A DNA stretch of 64,000 nt from Aphrocallistes beatrix (Eukaryota; Porifera; Hexactinellida; Sceptrulophora; Aphrocallistidae): NCBI GenBank assembly GCA_963281255.1, contig OY725496.1:4193723-4257722 (forward strand), given 5' to 3'. Of the stretch, positions 41,544-52,404 are shown one piece after another. The notes below the pieces were generated by a model, which saw only the letters and a list, made by a program, of their open reading frames with translations, searched no databases and had not been told where the DNA came from. How positions within the stretch are numbered: the stretch's first letter is position 1; each line of letters starts with the position of its first letter. The translations under genes were made by a program, and so were the position numbers.

Positions 41544-44500
41544 ATGAGTGATAACAGAGATTTCTGCCGCTCCTCTCATGCATCGACACTGGGCGTGAAC
41601 CTGGACGCGATAGGAGACGTGGAGCAGTACGACCAGCTGTCAGGTGACTTCCTCGCCCTGCTACAGAGCCACGAACACTATGACGTCACGTTCAAAGTGG
41701 AGGGACAGCTGTTCTACGCACACCGAGTGCTGCTCGCTGCCAGGTGCAAGTACTTCGAAGCGATGCTGTACGGGAGCATGAAGGAGGCGATGGATGCGGA
41801 GAAAGGGGAGTCTATCGAGATACCTGACACGACCGCACCCGCGTTCCAAGTGCTCCTGGAGTACATTTACACGGGGAAAGTCCTCCTCAGCGATCTCTCA
41901 GAGCAGGTATGTTAAGTTTCAATTATATTGTATTGGCAGATAATACCGTTAAGAATATACATGTATACATAAGGGGAAGACTGGAATTAGATTAATGTTA
42001 ATCGAGGGGATTCGAGTTGAATAGCTCGAGTATCATACAACGAGCACTCCCACCCCCCAAAGCCTCGATCGTACTGATATCTGAGGAGATAAGAGTCCCG
42101 TGTCTCTCTAACTTCCTCTGCACCCCAGCTTCCATCGCAGCTCTCGCTGTCTCGGACATGATAATGAACAACTCGTCTCTCTTGTTCCTCACCTGAAGAC
42201 AGTTTCCTAACAGCTGCCCGCACTCTCTTCCACTTATCTCTATTATCTCCTTTCTGTCCTCAGATAGACTCCTGACCACTAGCTCTCGTTCTGATTGGTT
42301 GGGAATGCTCTCTAAACACACGACAGAGAAACCAAGTCCTACTGACATCATCACGTTTGTATGGTAGAAAGGGACTTGTCTGTAAGAAGCAGAGAACACA
42401 ATTGGTCGGTAGCTCAGCTGTGAACAGAACTCCTGGACCACGGACATGTCAGTCCTGGGAGAGAGACAGACGTACGCTTTCTTGCTTACTCTGTCCAGAA
42501 CCAAGCTCCCGGTTCCTTCCAGGAACTTCCCTTCCGCCTCGTAGCGAGTAAGGTCGATCAGCTTTTTCTTCCCAGTTTTGAGGATCTCGTCCACGACATC
42601 CATCCTCCTCTCTGTCCGTCTGTTCTCAGCTCGCATGGGGTAGAGCACCAGCTCCCCAGGGTGCGAGGAGAGCCAGTTGTTAGGGAAGATTGCATCCGGT
42701 TTTACGGGGTGTGGCGTGTCCGGATAGACCTTGACAGAGATCTGTCGAGACCTGAGCACGGAGACGAGTTGGTGGAATTGGGAGAGAGCTTTCTGCTGAG
42801 GATGATCCGCTAGGTTTGAGCTGGGGTCTTGGAACGTGTTGTCTGCCTTGGTGAGAGGGTTACAGGAGAAGTTAGCTGGCTGTACCATGAGGAGAGAGTT
42901 GCTGACTTGTGTGCATAACTTAATCCTAGCTTCGACCTCTGCTGTTGGAGTTGTAATGTTTCGCACTGTGTGTCTTGAGAATCTTTGTGCGAATATTACA
43001 GCTCTCCTGAACATAAATAACTCTCTAGCTCCCTAAATTGAGATATCCACTCATGAATTGTCCTGTCACCATGTATCCAACATAGAAGGTAACTATATCA
43101 AATTATGAGTATGCTCCTGATTAGCTTAATTAGTTTTATTGCTTATCATCTCGAACTGATAACGTAGAATGATTTGGGATCATTGAGCGTAATCAAACCT
43201 CGGAAATCTAATACTTAGCATCCTTCCTACATATAGTATCTATTTAGTCTAGTCTGGATTAGTGTCTGTACTTATTTGTTTACAGTTTCTGCAAGAGCGA
43301 TGTATCATAGCATTACAACACACATGTTATGATATGCATAGTGGCATTGTTATTATGGAGATTGGTAGGACAGATAAGGATGAAGCAAGAAGACAGTCGA
43401 ATCAGTTGACTGGACAAGTTCAATTAAGTGTGGTTATAGCATGATTACACCAAATACTACAGTAATGGTTTTTAATTAACTAAACACAAAACTAACTCAG
43501 TCATTACTTGAGGAGATGACGTCATATTGCCACTGTTCTTATCCAGGTGGTGCTAGAAGTACTGGAGCTGGTAAACAAATACAACTTCACCTCCCTGCTA
43601 CACCCACTCTCCTGCTACCTCAAAGCGACACTCACCGTTACGAATGTCTGCCACATATTCGAAATCGCTAACGTGTACTCGCTCCACGAACTGCTGACCA
43701 CCTCCTGCACCCTGATGGACCTGAACGCGAAGGAGGTACTAGGAACGGAGGGGTTCTTATCTCTCTCGGAGGACTCCCTCACCGAACTCCTCTCCAGGGA
43801 CTCCTTCTACGCGGATGAGGTCGACATCTTCAACGGAGTGATCGAGTGGTTGCATTTCAATAGCAAGACAAAGGAGGACTCTCAGGGGGTGCTGGGGACA
43901 GTGAGACTCAACCTCCTCGACATGAAGGAGCTGCTCACTAAGGTCAGACCTTCCGGCTTCTTCTGTCCCGACACCATCCTGGACGCTATTGAAGCTAAAG
44001 TGAATGTCGATCCTTTATCACTCAACCGGAGAGGAATTCTGAGTGAGTGCAGTGATAATAACACCAGCATTTGATTGGATGGCATGTATTATGATGGGTG
44101 TATTATATGTAGTCCCAGATGATAACGTTGCTCGGTTACAGCACGCAGCTGAGGTTATAGAGGGTCAGCAGACTCAGTGTCTGCTGGACGGGAACTCAGA
44201 GAATTACAACTGGGACCATGGATTCACTCTCCACCGGATAGACCCGGACAAACCGGAGGGAATTACCATTAAGCTAGGCCGGCCGCACATCATCAACACG
44301 ATACGAATGCTGCTCTTCGACAGAGACTACAGATCCTACTCCTACTTCATACAGGTGTTTGTTTATCCAGTTAGCAATAAACAACTCTAGTAAACATGCA
44401 AGAACAAATGTTTAAGCTTTTCCGGTTCTAGGTTTCTCTTGATCAAGAAAAATGGTTGAAAGTAGTTGAATACTCCAACTACTATTGTAGATCCTGGCAA

Positions 44501-47500
44501 GAGCTGCACTTCAAGGCTAGAGTTGTTCAGTGAGTGAGAATTAGATTAGATTACTAATTGCATATGGTCTTACTGTCTAACATACAATACTTAGTGAAAT
44601 ATGTAATAAAGCTATTGTATCGCAGATACATCCGAGTTATCGGAACGATGAACACTCACAACAGATCTTTCCACTTGGTGGCATTCGAGTGCCTCTACTC
44701 CACCAAGCCATTCACTCTCTCGCCTCAATACGAAGGATTAATCGGTAGGTTAATTCCGTTGCTATTACCATACTATGTGGCCTACTATGTGGAATGATTT
44801 ATTCCTCTGCAGTGCCTACTGAGAACATGGCATCTGTGTCTGCCAGCGCTACTGTGATAGAGGGCGTGAGTCGGTCCCGTAACGCACTACTCAATGGGAA
44901 CGTGCGGGACTACGACTGGGACTCAGGGTACACCTGCCACCAACTGGGTAGTGGGTCCATCGTCATACAGCTAGCACAGCCCTACGTCATCGAATCTATG
45001 AGGCGAGTTACCAACTAATAAATTATATCTCTACAGCAATACTCTATCTCAATACATAATGTACAAAGGTAGTTGATTCTCAGATTAGCTGCAAGCTACT
45101 CTTGTAAGCTGCGTCCATGGAGTTGATCAACATCTTCAGCTCATCTATTGACAGCTCCAGGTGTTCGGTCTCCCTGCCTGCGTCCCCCTCCGTGTGGAGG
45201 GAGAGGTTGAGGAGAGGTTCTCTCAGGCTACTCATCGTGTCACTCCCCAGGACCAGGTTAACCGACCAGTCCACATCCTTCACTACACCCCCCACCCCGC
45301 TGATATTCTCTGTCTGGTCGAGTAGGTAGGCGTGTAGTTCCTTCTCTCTATCTTCGAAGCACTCCACTATGGCAGCTTGTACTCCCTTACTCACCTTATC
45401 GATATCTGGGTGCTCGGACAGGTATTCAGTGACGCGTGGCTTACAGAAGCCAGCAGACTGACAAGCTTCTTTGAGTTTCTGGAATTCTTTTTTGATTTGG
45501 CTCCACTCTTTGGATGTGAAGATTGTACGGTAGGGCTCGTACTCGGGGGGTTTCCCCCACACCAGTTCGTTGACGAAGGAATGGATGAGTTTACTAACTT
45601 CATCAACCGGTGTTAGCTTGTTTAATACTTCGAGACCCATTCCTAATGCAAAATCTAATTCCCAGTCAAGTACAGTAATTAATAGTTTTATAAATACGTA
45701 TTTGCATTACATTGAAAACACATAAATTAATAACGTGAATTGCCTCTGAATTAGCACTTACAAATGTATAAGTTCATTTTCATTCATATCATTCCGTAAT
45801 TCAAGAAACAAGATAAACCACTCTAGGAATCCTGTCTAGGCTAATACGACTACAAAACACTGTAACACGCTGGATCCTAACAGTCTCTGTTATGACTCCT
45901 ACAGTCTCATATAGGCTGGCATTGCTGCACTAACCATTCGTACAACTCCTGCTTTCCCTGCTCCTTCATTAGCCCGCCTACACGATCTAAACAGGTGTCG
46001 TGATATCCGTTCAACCATCGCACCTCCTCTCCTGTCAAGAGGTTCTGATCTATCAGTTTCCGCTGAATGGGAACTAGAGTTATCGGCTCAAACGTCACGA
46101 ATTTCATATCTTGAAACTGATACGTCGTTTCCTTAGGAACGACTAGCTGCAGAGACTCAATCCTAATCCCGAAAGATCCATTCTCATAGAACCCGGGTTC
46201 ATTCGAGAGAATCATCCCAGGGAAGAGACCCCCGTTCGGCCTGGTCCTGGTTCCGATCCCACAGGGTCCCTCATGTACGTTGAGGAACATCCCCACCCCG
46301 TGTCCTGTCCCGTGGAGGTAGTCGAGTCCCATCTCCCAGAGCGGCTGTCTGGCTAGAGTGTCCAATCTCTCCCCGCCGATGTCTTGGGGGAAAATGACTT
46401 TAGCTAGACTGATGTGTCCCTTCAAGACAAGAGTGAATCGCTCTATCTCCCTAATTAGCACACATGTGTAGAGATATGCTAGGATTATATTGATGAGCTT
46501 ATCTTATTCATACTTGGCTGTCGGCTGTCCCATGTGCACAGTACGCGTGACGTCGGTGGTACCGTCTCTATACTGCGCCCCTGAGTCCACGAGGTACAGT
46601 TCCTTGTCAGTGATCGGTCGGTCTGTCTCGGTGGTGCTTCCATAGTGGATTATCGCGCCATTCGGTCCGGAGCCGGAAATGGTCCCGAAGGAGAGACTCA
46701 CGAACAGTGCTTGCTCCCTCCTGAACCCCTCTAGCTTGTCACTCCCGCTCATTTCTGTCACTTTCTCTCCGGCTGGCACGGCCTTCTCCAACCACTGCAA
46801 GTACTGGCAGAGAGCCACTGCGTCTCTCAGATGAGCTCTGCGCATGCACGAGACTTCGACTTCATTCTTGATTGCTTTCATTCGAGGCACACAGCTGGGT
46901 TCCAATACCAACTTTCCTTCTGGAATAGAGCGATAGAGTCCGTACGAAATATCCGGGGAGATCCAAACCTTCTTTGTGTCCTGAGCTGTGGATAACTCAT
47001 TCAGCTTTCCCTCTGCTTCCGAGTATGGAAGTACTGTGATCTGAGTGTCTCCGCTCGAATCCAAGTGTTGTCTCACATCTTGTGTGAACCTACATACACA
47101 CAACTATCTTGAATTAACCGCTCAATGTAAAGCATCGTTAGTGATAATAGCTATTGTAATCTATTCTAGTTCTTCTGAAATCCTTTCAGAAATTCTTAGA
47201 GTTTCGGAAGCTGTAGATATGAATAACTTACATCAGCATGGGTGAATCAGTATATTGTTATTACTTGCACACAAATACGAGCTGCTCCTGGGATGCAATT
47301 ATTTGCTAAAACTATTTCTATCGTTCTAAAGTGCATCGTTTCTTTACAGTTCTAATGCATGTTTTTGGAAATACGATTGATTACCTTGATTGATCCACAA
47401 AAAAATATACATCTTTTTCGGTCAAGAAAAGGTAGGAGAAGAAGACAGGGTTGTACGTGATGTCACTGCCTCTGAGGTTGAGTGTCCATGCGATGCTATC

Positions 47501-50208
47501 GAGAGCTGTCAGAATCTTCAATTCACATTGTTTCTTCTTCATGTCCTCTCTGATCAGTTTGATCTTCTCCTGGACACTTGCTCCTGTGAACTCCATTGCT
47601 AACGGAAAGATAGGATTGTCTGGAAATTGTGGTCTATCATTCCAGATCTTATCGACAAGATTTCCAAGAACGGGAGTTAGTACGATTCCGTTAGTTTTCA
47701 GAGATTTCTCAAGGTCTTGATACCCGGAAGCTGAGATGACGTAAGGATCTATTCCGACCCTTTGTCCCTCTTTCAGTTCTTCCTTCAGCCAAGATTCCTG
47801 AGTCGGAGTATCCTTCAATCCTACCTTCATCAGAGTCCAGTTCTCATCGAGCTGGCTCTCGGCTTGGAGATGGTATCTACCATAGATAAACGCTTAACTC
47901 GCAATCACATTAAACTCCTGCACTTGTGGAGACACACTACCTTCCATCTGTCCACAATGCCGCCTTAGTTAATGAAACTATCGCAGTGCCGGCAGAGCCA
48001 CTGAATCCCGAGATGAAATCTCTCCTCTTATCACACTGAGCTACGTACTCACTTTGGTGTGCGTCCTCAGTAGGCACGATATAAGCATGCAACTGTTCCT
48101 GTACTCCAGGCTCCGCTCCTGACCCCTCACCCGCCATTGAGCCGCGGAGAAGTTTCAATACATTCCCTGTAAGTCTACACGCCATTTCTAAAAGTATACT
48201 CACATCCACTAAATTACTGTACAGTGTGAATACATGTCTTTTTCTAGCAGAGGTATGCGAGTTTCCTCTAGTATATTGAACTGTTTCCGTTAAATTTTTT
48301 GTATAGTATTTATGATAATAAGTAACATTTTCGATTAATTTAGCATTGTAGTATATAATGAGTTATAAGAACTTAAATGCAGAAGATTTAGAAAAGCTCG
48401 TAATCAATCGTGTACTGAGTGCGTAGCTGAATTCTACAGAGTTGCTGCTACAAGTAGTTAGTTGTTTGGGTTTTGCAGAACTGATCTGTTTATCTTTCTA
48501 CTTGCTTCTCGTCTTTCATACTCCAGCTTGGCCTTCTCCCGCTGGTTTTGGGCTCTCAACAATCGGACTCGAGAGCTCTCCATCACATTTTCTTGTGGAT
48601 TCTCGTATTCCTCGAGGTTCTTTTTCAGCATATCAATCTGTTGAAGTGCTTCGTTGTAAATCTCTTTCAAATGCTCCAAGTCATTTTGGAACTTTTGGAT
48701 GATTCCTTCTCGACTGCTTACCTCTGCTCCACGGATTATGTCCAACTCGCTCAATTTAGCTTGCAATGCCTTCACTTCTTCTTTGTGTTGGCTATTCTCA
48801 TGCTTGAACTTCTCTTCCCAAGATAGTTTTTCTTGTCTCAACTCTTCTTCTTTGCTCTTTATACCTTTCTTTAGATTCTGTGTCTCCTCCAAAGTTTTCT
48901 CACACTTCATTTTCCACTTATTGACATCCTGGTGGAGCCTCATGTTCTCCTTACTGTGTTTAGAATTCGCGTCTTGTTTGCTAATTTCTTTCTTTCTCAT
49001 CTCTTGCTCTTCATCAAGTTGCTTTTGTAAGTTCATTATTTCAGTTTTGTGATCTTTCATTTTTCCGTTCAATTCATCCTTAGTTTTCAAATCGCTTTCT
49101 CTCTTCTCATTTTCGCGCTGGAAACTTTCTTCTAGTTTCACTCTCAACTCTGCCACTAACAGTCCGAGTTCACTAAGCTGTAATTCTGCGGTTTGTCTCC
49201 CCCTCTTCTCCATCACCAGCTCGATGCTGAGCTGTGACTGCTGCTCGACCAGCCCTCTCTCCCTCTCCAGCATTTGGCCAGCTCTATTCTCTAACTCCCC
49301 GCACTGAACTCGCATCTCCGCTATCTCGTTCTCCTTCTCTCTGATCACATTATCAGCTGCACTCAGCATATCCAATGACAAGCTGTCCAGACGTGATGTT
49401 ATCTTGCTCTCGGCCAGTCTGGCTTGTTCCACCACTTTGCTTGTGGATAGCATTATGTCACTCTTGCCGACTTCCAGCAGTCTATTCAGCCTGCTCTTCA
49501 TCTCCTCCATCCCATCTTCTGACAGCTGCTTGAGGCCCGCTGAGTCTATAGGCGGGAGGCGGGGGATGGAGCTGAGAGAAGAGGTGCTGGAATGACTTTT
49601 CGTCATTCCTCGATTATCATGTAGATGCAAACCTTTATTTCTCTGCGCTTCCATTCAGCTAGTTTTGTAAGCTTGCCAGATATAAATTATATAATTAATG
49701 TGTAATTTATTTACAGACTACTGTTATGGGACTGCGATGAAAGAATATACAAGTACAATATCTCCGTGTCAGTAGACAATCAGAATTGGACCACCGTTGT
49801 AGATAAAACTAAAGAAGTATGCAAGTAAGTTGACTGATTAAAAGTTGAATGGAAAACATGTACGTACTACATCTATCATTCAACTCATAATTTAGATCTT
49901 GGCAAAGTCTCAAGTTCAATCCTGAACCAGTTGTATTTATTAAAATCGTTGGAACGTACAACTCAAACAATGAGGTTTGTTTTTACAATGAAGTCACAAT
50001 TAATTCAACATTCATTCATTCTAATTATAAACTTGTGAAGTCACATATGTTTGTAGAGTGCAAATATATTTCATGACGTCTGGATATTCTATAGGTATTT
50101 CACTGTGTTCACTTTGAATGTCCTGACATGAGTAAGCGGGAGATATCGAACCAGACAGGGGGGGAGAGTTTCGCAGAATCAATCGATGACAAGTTCCAAA
50201 TGAAATGA
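41544..50208 (+). CDS. BTBD9: BTB/POZ domain protein BTBD9, 9 exons
   Basis: Exons: 41544-41906, 43547-44042, 44113-44354, 44432-44529, 44626-44744, 44813-45002, 49717-49824, 49896-49974, 50095-50208; 602 residues (human 612), in frame throughout. The BTB domain has [20 protein letters not shown], the BACK domain [20 protein letters not shown]. Two discoidin-like modules follow: [12 protein letters not shown] with [20 protein letters not shown], and [20 protein letters not shown] with VHFECP. BTBD9 is a CUL3 adaptor candidate with roles in iron and synaptic homeostasis. Intron 45003-49716 begins with GC (AG|GCGAGT) and contains three antisense genes; intron 41907-43546 contains a fourth. The reading frame demands the GC donor: the nearby GT breaks the frame of [15 protein letters not shown]. 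Confidence 0.95.
41998..43014 (-). CDS. CtlX-like amidinotransferase-superfamily hydrolase, nested antisense in BTBD9
   Basis: A single 338-residue exon. The first 25 residues are basic and hydroxylated ([20 protein letters not shown]), compatible with a mitochondrial presequence. The domain shows [20 protein letters not shown] (acidic residue and conserved FPNNW), the catalytic His region [11 protein letters not shown], and the nucleophile motif [13 protein letters not shown] near the end. This layout belongs to the arginine deiminase/DDAH superfamily, closest to the citrulline/dimethylarginine hydrolase CtlX group, better known from bacteria. The substrate is unproven; a guanidino or ureido amino acid is expected. 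It fills intron 41907-43546, its stop 91 bp from the host donor. Confidence 0.78.
   Translation of the reverse strand: MFRRAVIFAQRFSRHTVRNITTPTAEVEARIKLCTQVSNSLLMVQPANFSCNPLTKADNTFQDPSSNLADHPQQKALSQFHQLVSVLRSRQISVKVYPDTPHPVKPDAIFPNNWLSSHPGELVLYPMRAENRRTERRMDVVDEILKTGKKKLIDLTRYEAEGKFLEGTGSLVLDRVSKKAYVCLSPRTDMSVVQEFCSQLSYRPIVFSASYRQVPFYHTNVMMSVGLGFSVVCLESIPNQSERELVVRSLSEDRKEIIEISGRECGQLLGNCLQVRNKRDELFIIMSETARAAMEAGVQRKLERHGTLISSDISTIEALGGGSARCMILELFNSNPLD
43015..43546 (+). other. BTBD9 intron remainder upstream of the CtlX-like gene
   Basis: No additional gene is supported. It must carry the antisense promoter of the CtlX-like gene and the acceptor of BTBD9 exon 2. Confidence 0.4.
45003..45004 (+). 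other. Non-canonical GC splice donor of BTBD9 intron 6
   Basis: Exon end ...ATGAG followed by GCGAGT. The joined codon AG|A (Arg) restores the family sequence at the next exon (LLLWDCD). Confidence 0.85.
45080..45640 (-). CDS. COMMD8: COMM domain protein, COMMD8-like, nested antisense in BTBD9
   Basis: A single 186-residue exon starting [20 protein letters not shown]. The N-terminal helical domain is followed by a C-terminal COMM domain: [30 protein letters not shown] and [19 protein letters not shown]. Length (human COMMD8 183) and the N-terminal sequence favour COMMD8 over other paralogues. COMMD proteins form the Commander assembly with CCDC22, CCDC93 and retriever for endosomal recycling. 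The stop codon is 77 bp from BTBD9 exon 6 and the start 267 bp from the XPNPEP1 stop; both guests are on the same strand in the same host intron. Confidence 0.8.
   Translation of the reverse strand: MGLEVLNKLTPVDEVSKLIHSFVNELVWGKPPEYEPYRTIFTSKEWSQIKKEFQKLKEACQSAGFCKPRVTEYLSEHPDIDKVSKGVQAAIVECFEDREKELHAYLLDQTENISGVGGVVKDVDWSVNLVLGSDTMSSLREPLLNLSLHTEGDAGRETEHLELSIDELKMLINSMDAAYKSSLQLI
45907..48185 (-). CDS. XPNPEP1: Cytosolic Xaa-Pro aminopeptidase 1, 4 exons, nested antisense in BTBD9
   Basis: Exons (minus): 48185-47941, 47876-47385, 47089-46514, 46450-45907; 618 residues, same as the usual length. All three introns are phase 2 and GT-AG. N-terminal creatinase-like block: [20 protein letters not shown] and GSAGTAIVS. 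The metal-binding pita-bread core is complete: [20 protein letters not shown] (two Asp), [19 protein letters not shown] (His), [11 protein letters not shown] (Glu) and FGIRIESL (Glu). It removes N-terminal residues before proline using two Mn ions. It is one of only two guests here with introns of their own. Confidence 0.95.
48458..49654 (-). CDS. Coiled-coil protein of unknown family, nested antisense in BTBD9
   Basis: A single 398-residue exon. After a Ser-rich disordered N terminus ([20 protein letters not shown]), residues from about 45 to 380 are almost continuously charged heptad sequence (for example [18 protein letters not shown]-like repeats and [20 protein letters not shown]), ending in a basic tail [13 protein letters not shown]. 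The composition is typical of centrosomal, ciliary or cytoskeletal coiled coils, but I do not recognise the family. Its start codon is 62 bp from BTBD9 exon 7 (49717), so its promoter must overlap host splice signals or host coding sequence. Confidence 0.75.
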   Translation of the reverse strand: MEAQRNKGLHLHDNRGMTKSHSSTSSLSSIPRLPPIDSAGLKQLSEDGMEEMKSRLNRLLEVGKSDIMLSTSKVVEQARLAESKITSRLDSLSLDMLSAADNVIREKENEIAEMRVQCGELENRAGQMLERERGLVEQQSQLSIELVMEKRGRQTAELQLSELGLLVAELRVKLEESFQRENEKRESDLKTKDELNGKMKDHKTEIMNLQKQLDEEQEMRKKEISKQDANSKHSKENMRLHQDVNKWKMKCEKTLEETQNLKKGIKSKEEELRQEKLSWEEKFKHENSQHKEEVKALQAKLSELDIIRGAEVSSREGIIQKFQNDLEHLKEIYNEALQQIDMLKKNLEEYENPQENVMESSRVRLLRAQNQREKAKLEYERREASRKINRSVLQNPNN

Positions 50209-50548
50209 CGACAGGACCACACAAGATGTAAATATAACGCAGTACCCCATTACACACACCTGTAATTACCTCCAAGCAACCTTACATTATTAGCTTTCTC
50301 CTCCAATCCATCATCTCAATTCAATCATCCCAATATTATATAGTAGCGACATTGACTTGTTCCTACCTCCTGTATGATTACTTAAAGGATTGAGTGATTA
50401 AGTTATTTTAGACATTCCATATTTTATATGTTTATTGATTAATGATCTCTATTTACATCAAATTGAAGACATCAAATTTGAGTTTAGTACTAAAACAGAG
50501 AGCCGTACTTACGGGATATGCAGTATAGTTCTTAGTTAATAGCATAAT
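50209..50548 (+). other. Spacer between BTBD9 and SNAPC1
   Basis: AT-rich; no gene or repeat seen. Confidence 0.4.
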
Positions 50549-51556
50549 ATGTCTGGGGCACCATCAGGATTGAACACTGCGATTGATCAGGACTGTCAGC
50601 GCATTCTCTCAGCTTATGCAGAGTTACAGACAGTCAGGTTCGCTCAGTTTGCGGATAAGTGGTGCGATATGAAGTTCGTTTATGCTCATTGTGCAGTTAA
50701 GGACGGTCGAGATAAATTAGACAGAGACAGGCACGAACTCACCACGTCTCTGCTGACCTGTGCCTCTAAATACCTCTCCTCTGATTACCCGTTTGAGGTC
50801 CGCATAGGATCCCTCTACCTCCTCTACTGCATCTACTTCACACAGCTGAGCGAGCCCAAGGCGAAGGTCCGCCTTGACCCATCGCTTCTAGAAGACCTGT
50901 CCAACCTGCACTGCAAGATCACAGCTGATAAGCACAGCGACGCAGACTACGTGCTGAGGAAGCTAAAGGAGGACTACGCATTCCATATCGTCGCTACCAT
51001 CTCGCAGATGTCCATGAGATATCATGCTACTGTCCCTACCCACACAGAGGAGCTGGAGTCGTTCCTACGAGACGACCACTCCTACATCAACCTCCTCTTC
51101 AGCACCAACACCCTGCAAGCCTTCCACCAAGTGCACACTGAGTACGAAGAGATTAAGTCGCTCATCTCGCAGCAACACGCTTCCCTGTTTTCCAGCAGCC
51201 ACAAGGACCTTCCAGAGAAACTCTACTCTGACATTCAGTCCTACCTGGACTGGCGCATCCAGCATCGCACCTCTCTAGCTGACACTCCTAAGGACTTCGA
51301 TAAGCTGAGCTCTACCATTCAAAAGACGGCGAATAAAAAAGAGATTGAAAAAAGTAAATCTTCTAGTGAAATGAATCAAGATGAAACTCGGAAGAAGAAT
51401 TGTTTGTCTAGACAGAACAGCAATTCTTTATCTCCGCTTCCGAAAGTTAAGAAGGTTGTTACTCCTGCGAAACGGCCGAGACCAAGGATACGGATGAAAC
51501 TTAGAAGTAAGAAAACACCTGGAAAGAAGATAAAGAAACGAATAAGTAAGAATTGA
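50549..51556 (+). CDS. SNAPC1: snRNA-activating protein complex subunit 1
   Basis: A single 335-residue exon. The N-terminal SNAPC1 domain covers about 10-200: AIDQDCQRILSAYAELQTVR, FAQFADKWCDMKFVYAH, YPFEVRIGSLYLLYCIYFTQ and DADYVLRKLKEDYAFHIV. The C-terminal third is strongly basic (KVKKVVTPAKRPRPRIRMKL, KKTPGKKIKKRISKN), giving nuclear localisation and probable DNA contact. SNAPC1 is part of the complex that binds the proximal sequence element of snRNA genes and recruits Pol II or Pol III. Vertebrate SNAPC1 is a little longer at the C terminus. Confidence 0.92.
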   Translation: MSGAPSGLNTAIDQDCQRILSAYAELQTVRFAQFADKWCDMKFVYAHCAVKDGRDKLDRDRHELTTSLLTCASKYLSSDYPFEVRIGSLYLLYCIYFTQLSEPKAKVRLDPSLLEDLSNLHCKITADKHSDADYVLRKLKEDYAFHIVATISQMSMRYHATVPTHTEELESFLRDDHSYINLLFSTNTLQAFHQVHTEYEEIKSLISQQHASLFSSSHKDLPEKLYSDIQSYLDWRIQHRTSLADTPKDFDKLSSTIQKTANKKEIEKSKSSSEMNQDETRKKNCLSRQNSNSLSPLPKVKKVVTPAKRPRPRIRMKLRSKKTPGKKIKKRISKN

Positions 51557-52404
51557 TTTTTAAGCCTCAGTTACTGATGATAGATTTTGATTATTAATAT
51601 ACATGTCAGTGGACAGACTGTTAGTGCAGCTCTATTACCCCAGTTCTGCAACTGAAATTCGATTCAATTTACCTCGAACTCGGGAGTGGAATTTTTTAAG
51701 ATAAACAGATATACAGGGAATCAAGAGGTATAACGGTACCATCTTCATTGTGAGATTGTCCTCAATCAAAACAATCTTATTCTAGTGCAGTTTTAGATTA
51801 TACAAGCACGCCTCGCTTGCTTGCAAATTAAAAAATTTCAGCCTTCTATCTCCTATAATAGCTGAGTTATGCTCGAATAACTATGTTGCTTAACTTTTAA
51901 AAATGTGACAATGACGTCATAATTTCATGATGAGTCAACATTTTGCTCTGAGCTCAGAACTTACTGGAGCCATAGCCAAAATACTCCCACATGCCAAAAA
52001 TCAGCTTTCTACGCCCGACAGTTTCTTCAATCAATTCGTTACAGATATATATAGATATATATATATAAATAAATAAATAAATATACATTAATCGAGTTTT
52101 AATAGTAAGGATGACAGCTACAATAGTGTTGTACAATGATTTCTATTGTTAGAGTGAAGCCGTACATAGTATAGTATAGAAAAGGTGAAAAATTGTTTTC
52201 CATTCTTTTGCAGAGGTGTGAAAATTTCGCTATTTTATTATATAATTATTATATAATTATTGTATAATTATTATATAATTATTATATAATTATTGTATAA
52301 TTATTATAAACAAACAAACAAACAAAAAATCCTAGCATTTTAATATATAAGATAATATTACCTTTTATGGTAGAAAATGTTCTAGTTATAATTTCCAGAA
52401 TTGA
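51557..52404 (+). repeat. Repeat-rich spacer with partial composite-repeat copies
   Basis: 51803-51824 (CAAGCACGCCTCGCTTGCTT) is the start of the GC module, cut short. 52131-52350 carries TACAATGATTTCTATTGTTA, GCAGAGGTGTGAAAATTTCG, an (ATTATATAATT)n tract (52236-52305), ACAAACAAACAAACAAAAAA and CCTAGCATTTTAATATATAA, matching copies at 8565, 12776 and 17150. It ends about 50 bp before the VARS start codon. No gene is seen. Confidence 0.75.

Noticed and set aside
46000-48185. In-frame GTG at 48209 as the XPNPEP1 start
   Set aside because: ATG at 48185 begins the conserved N terminus; upstream non-ATG starts are not expected in an animal nuclear gene.
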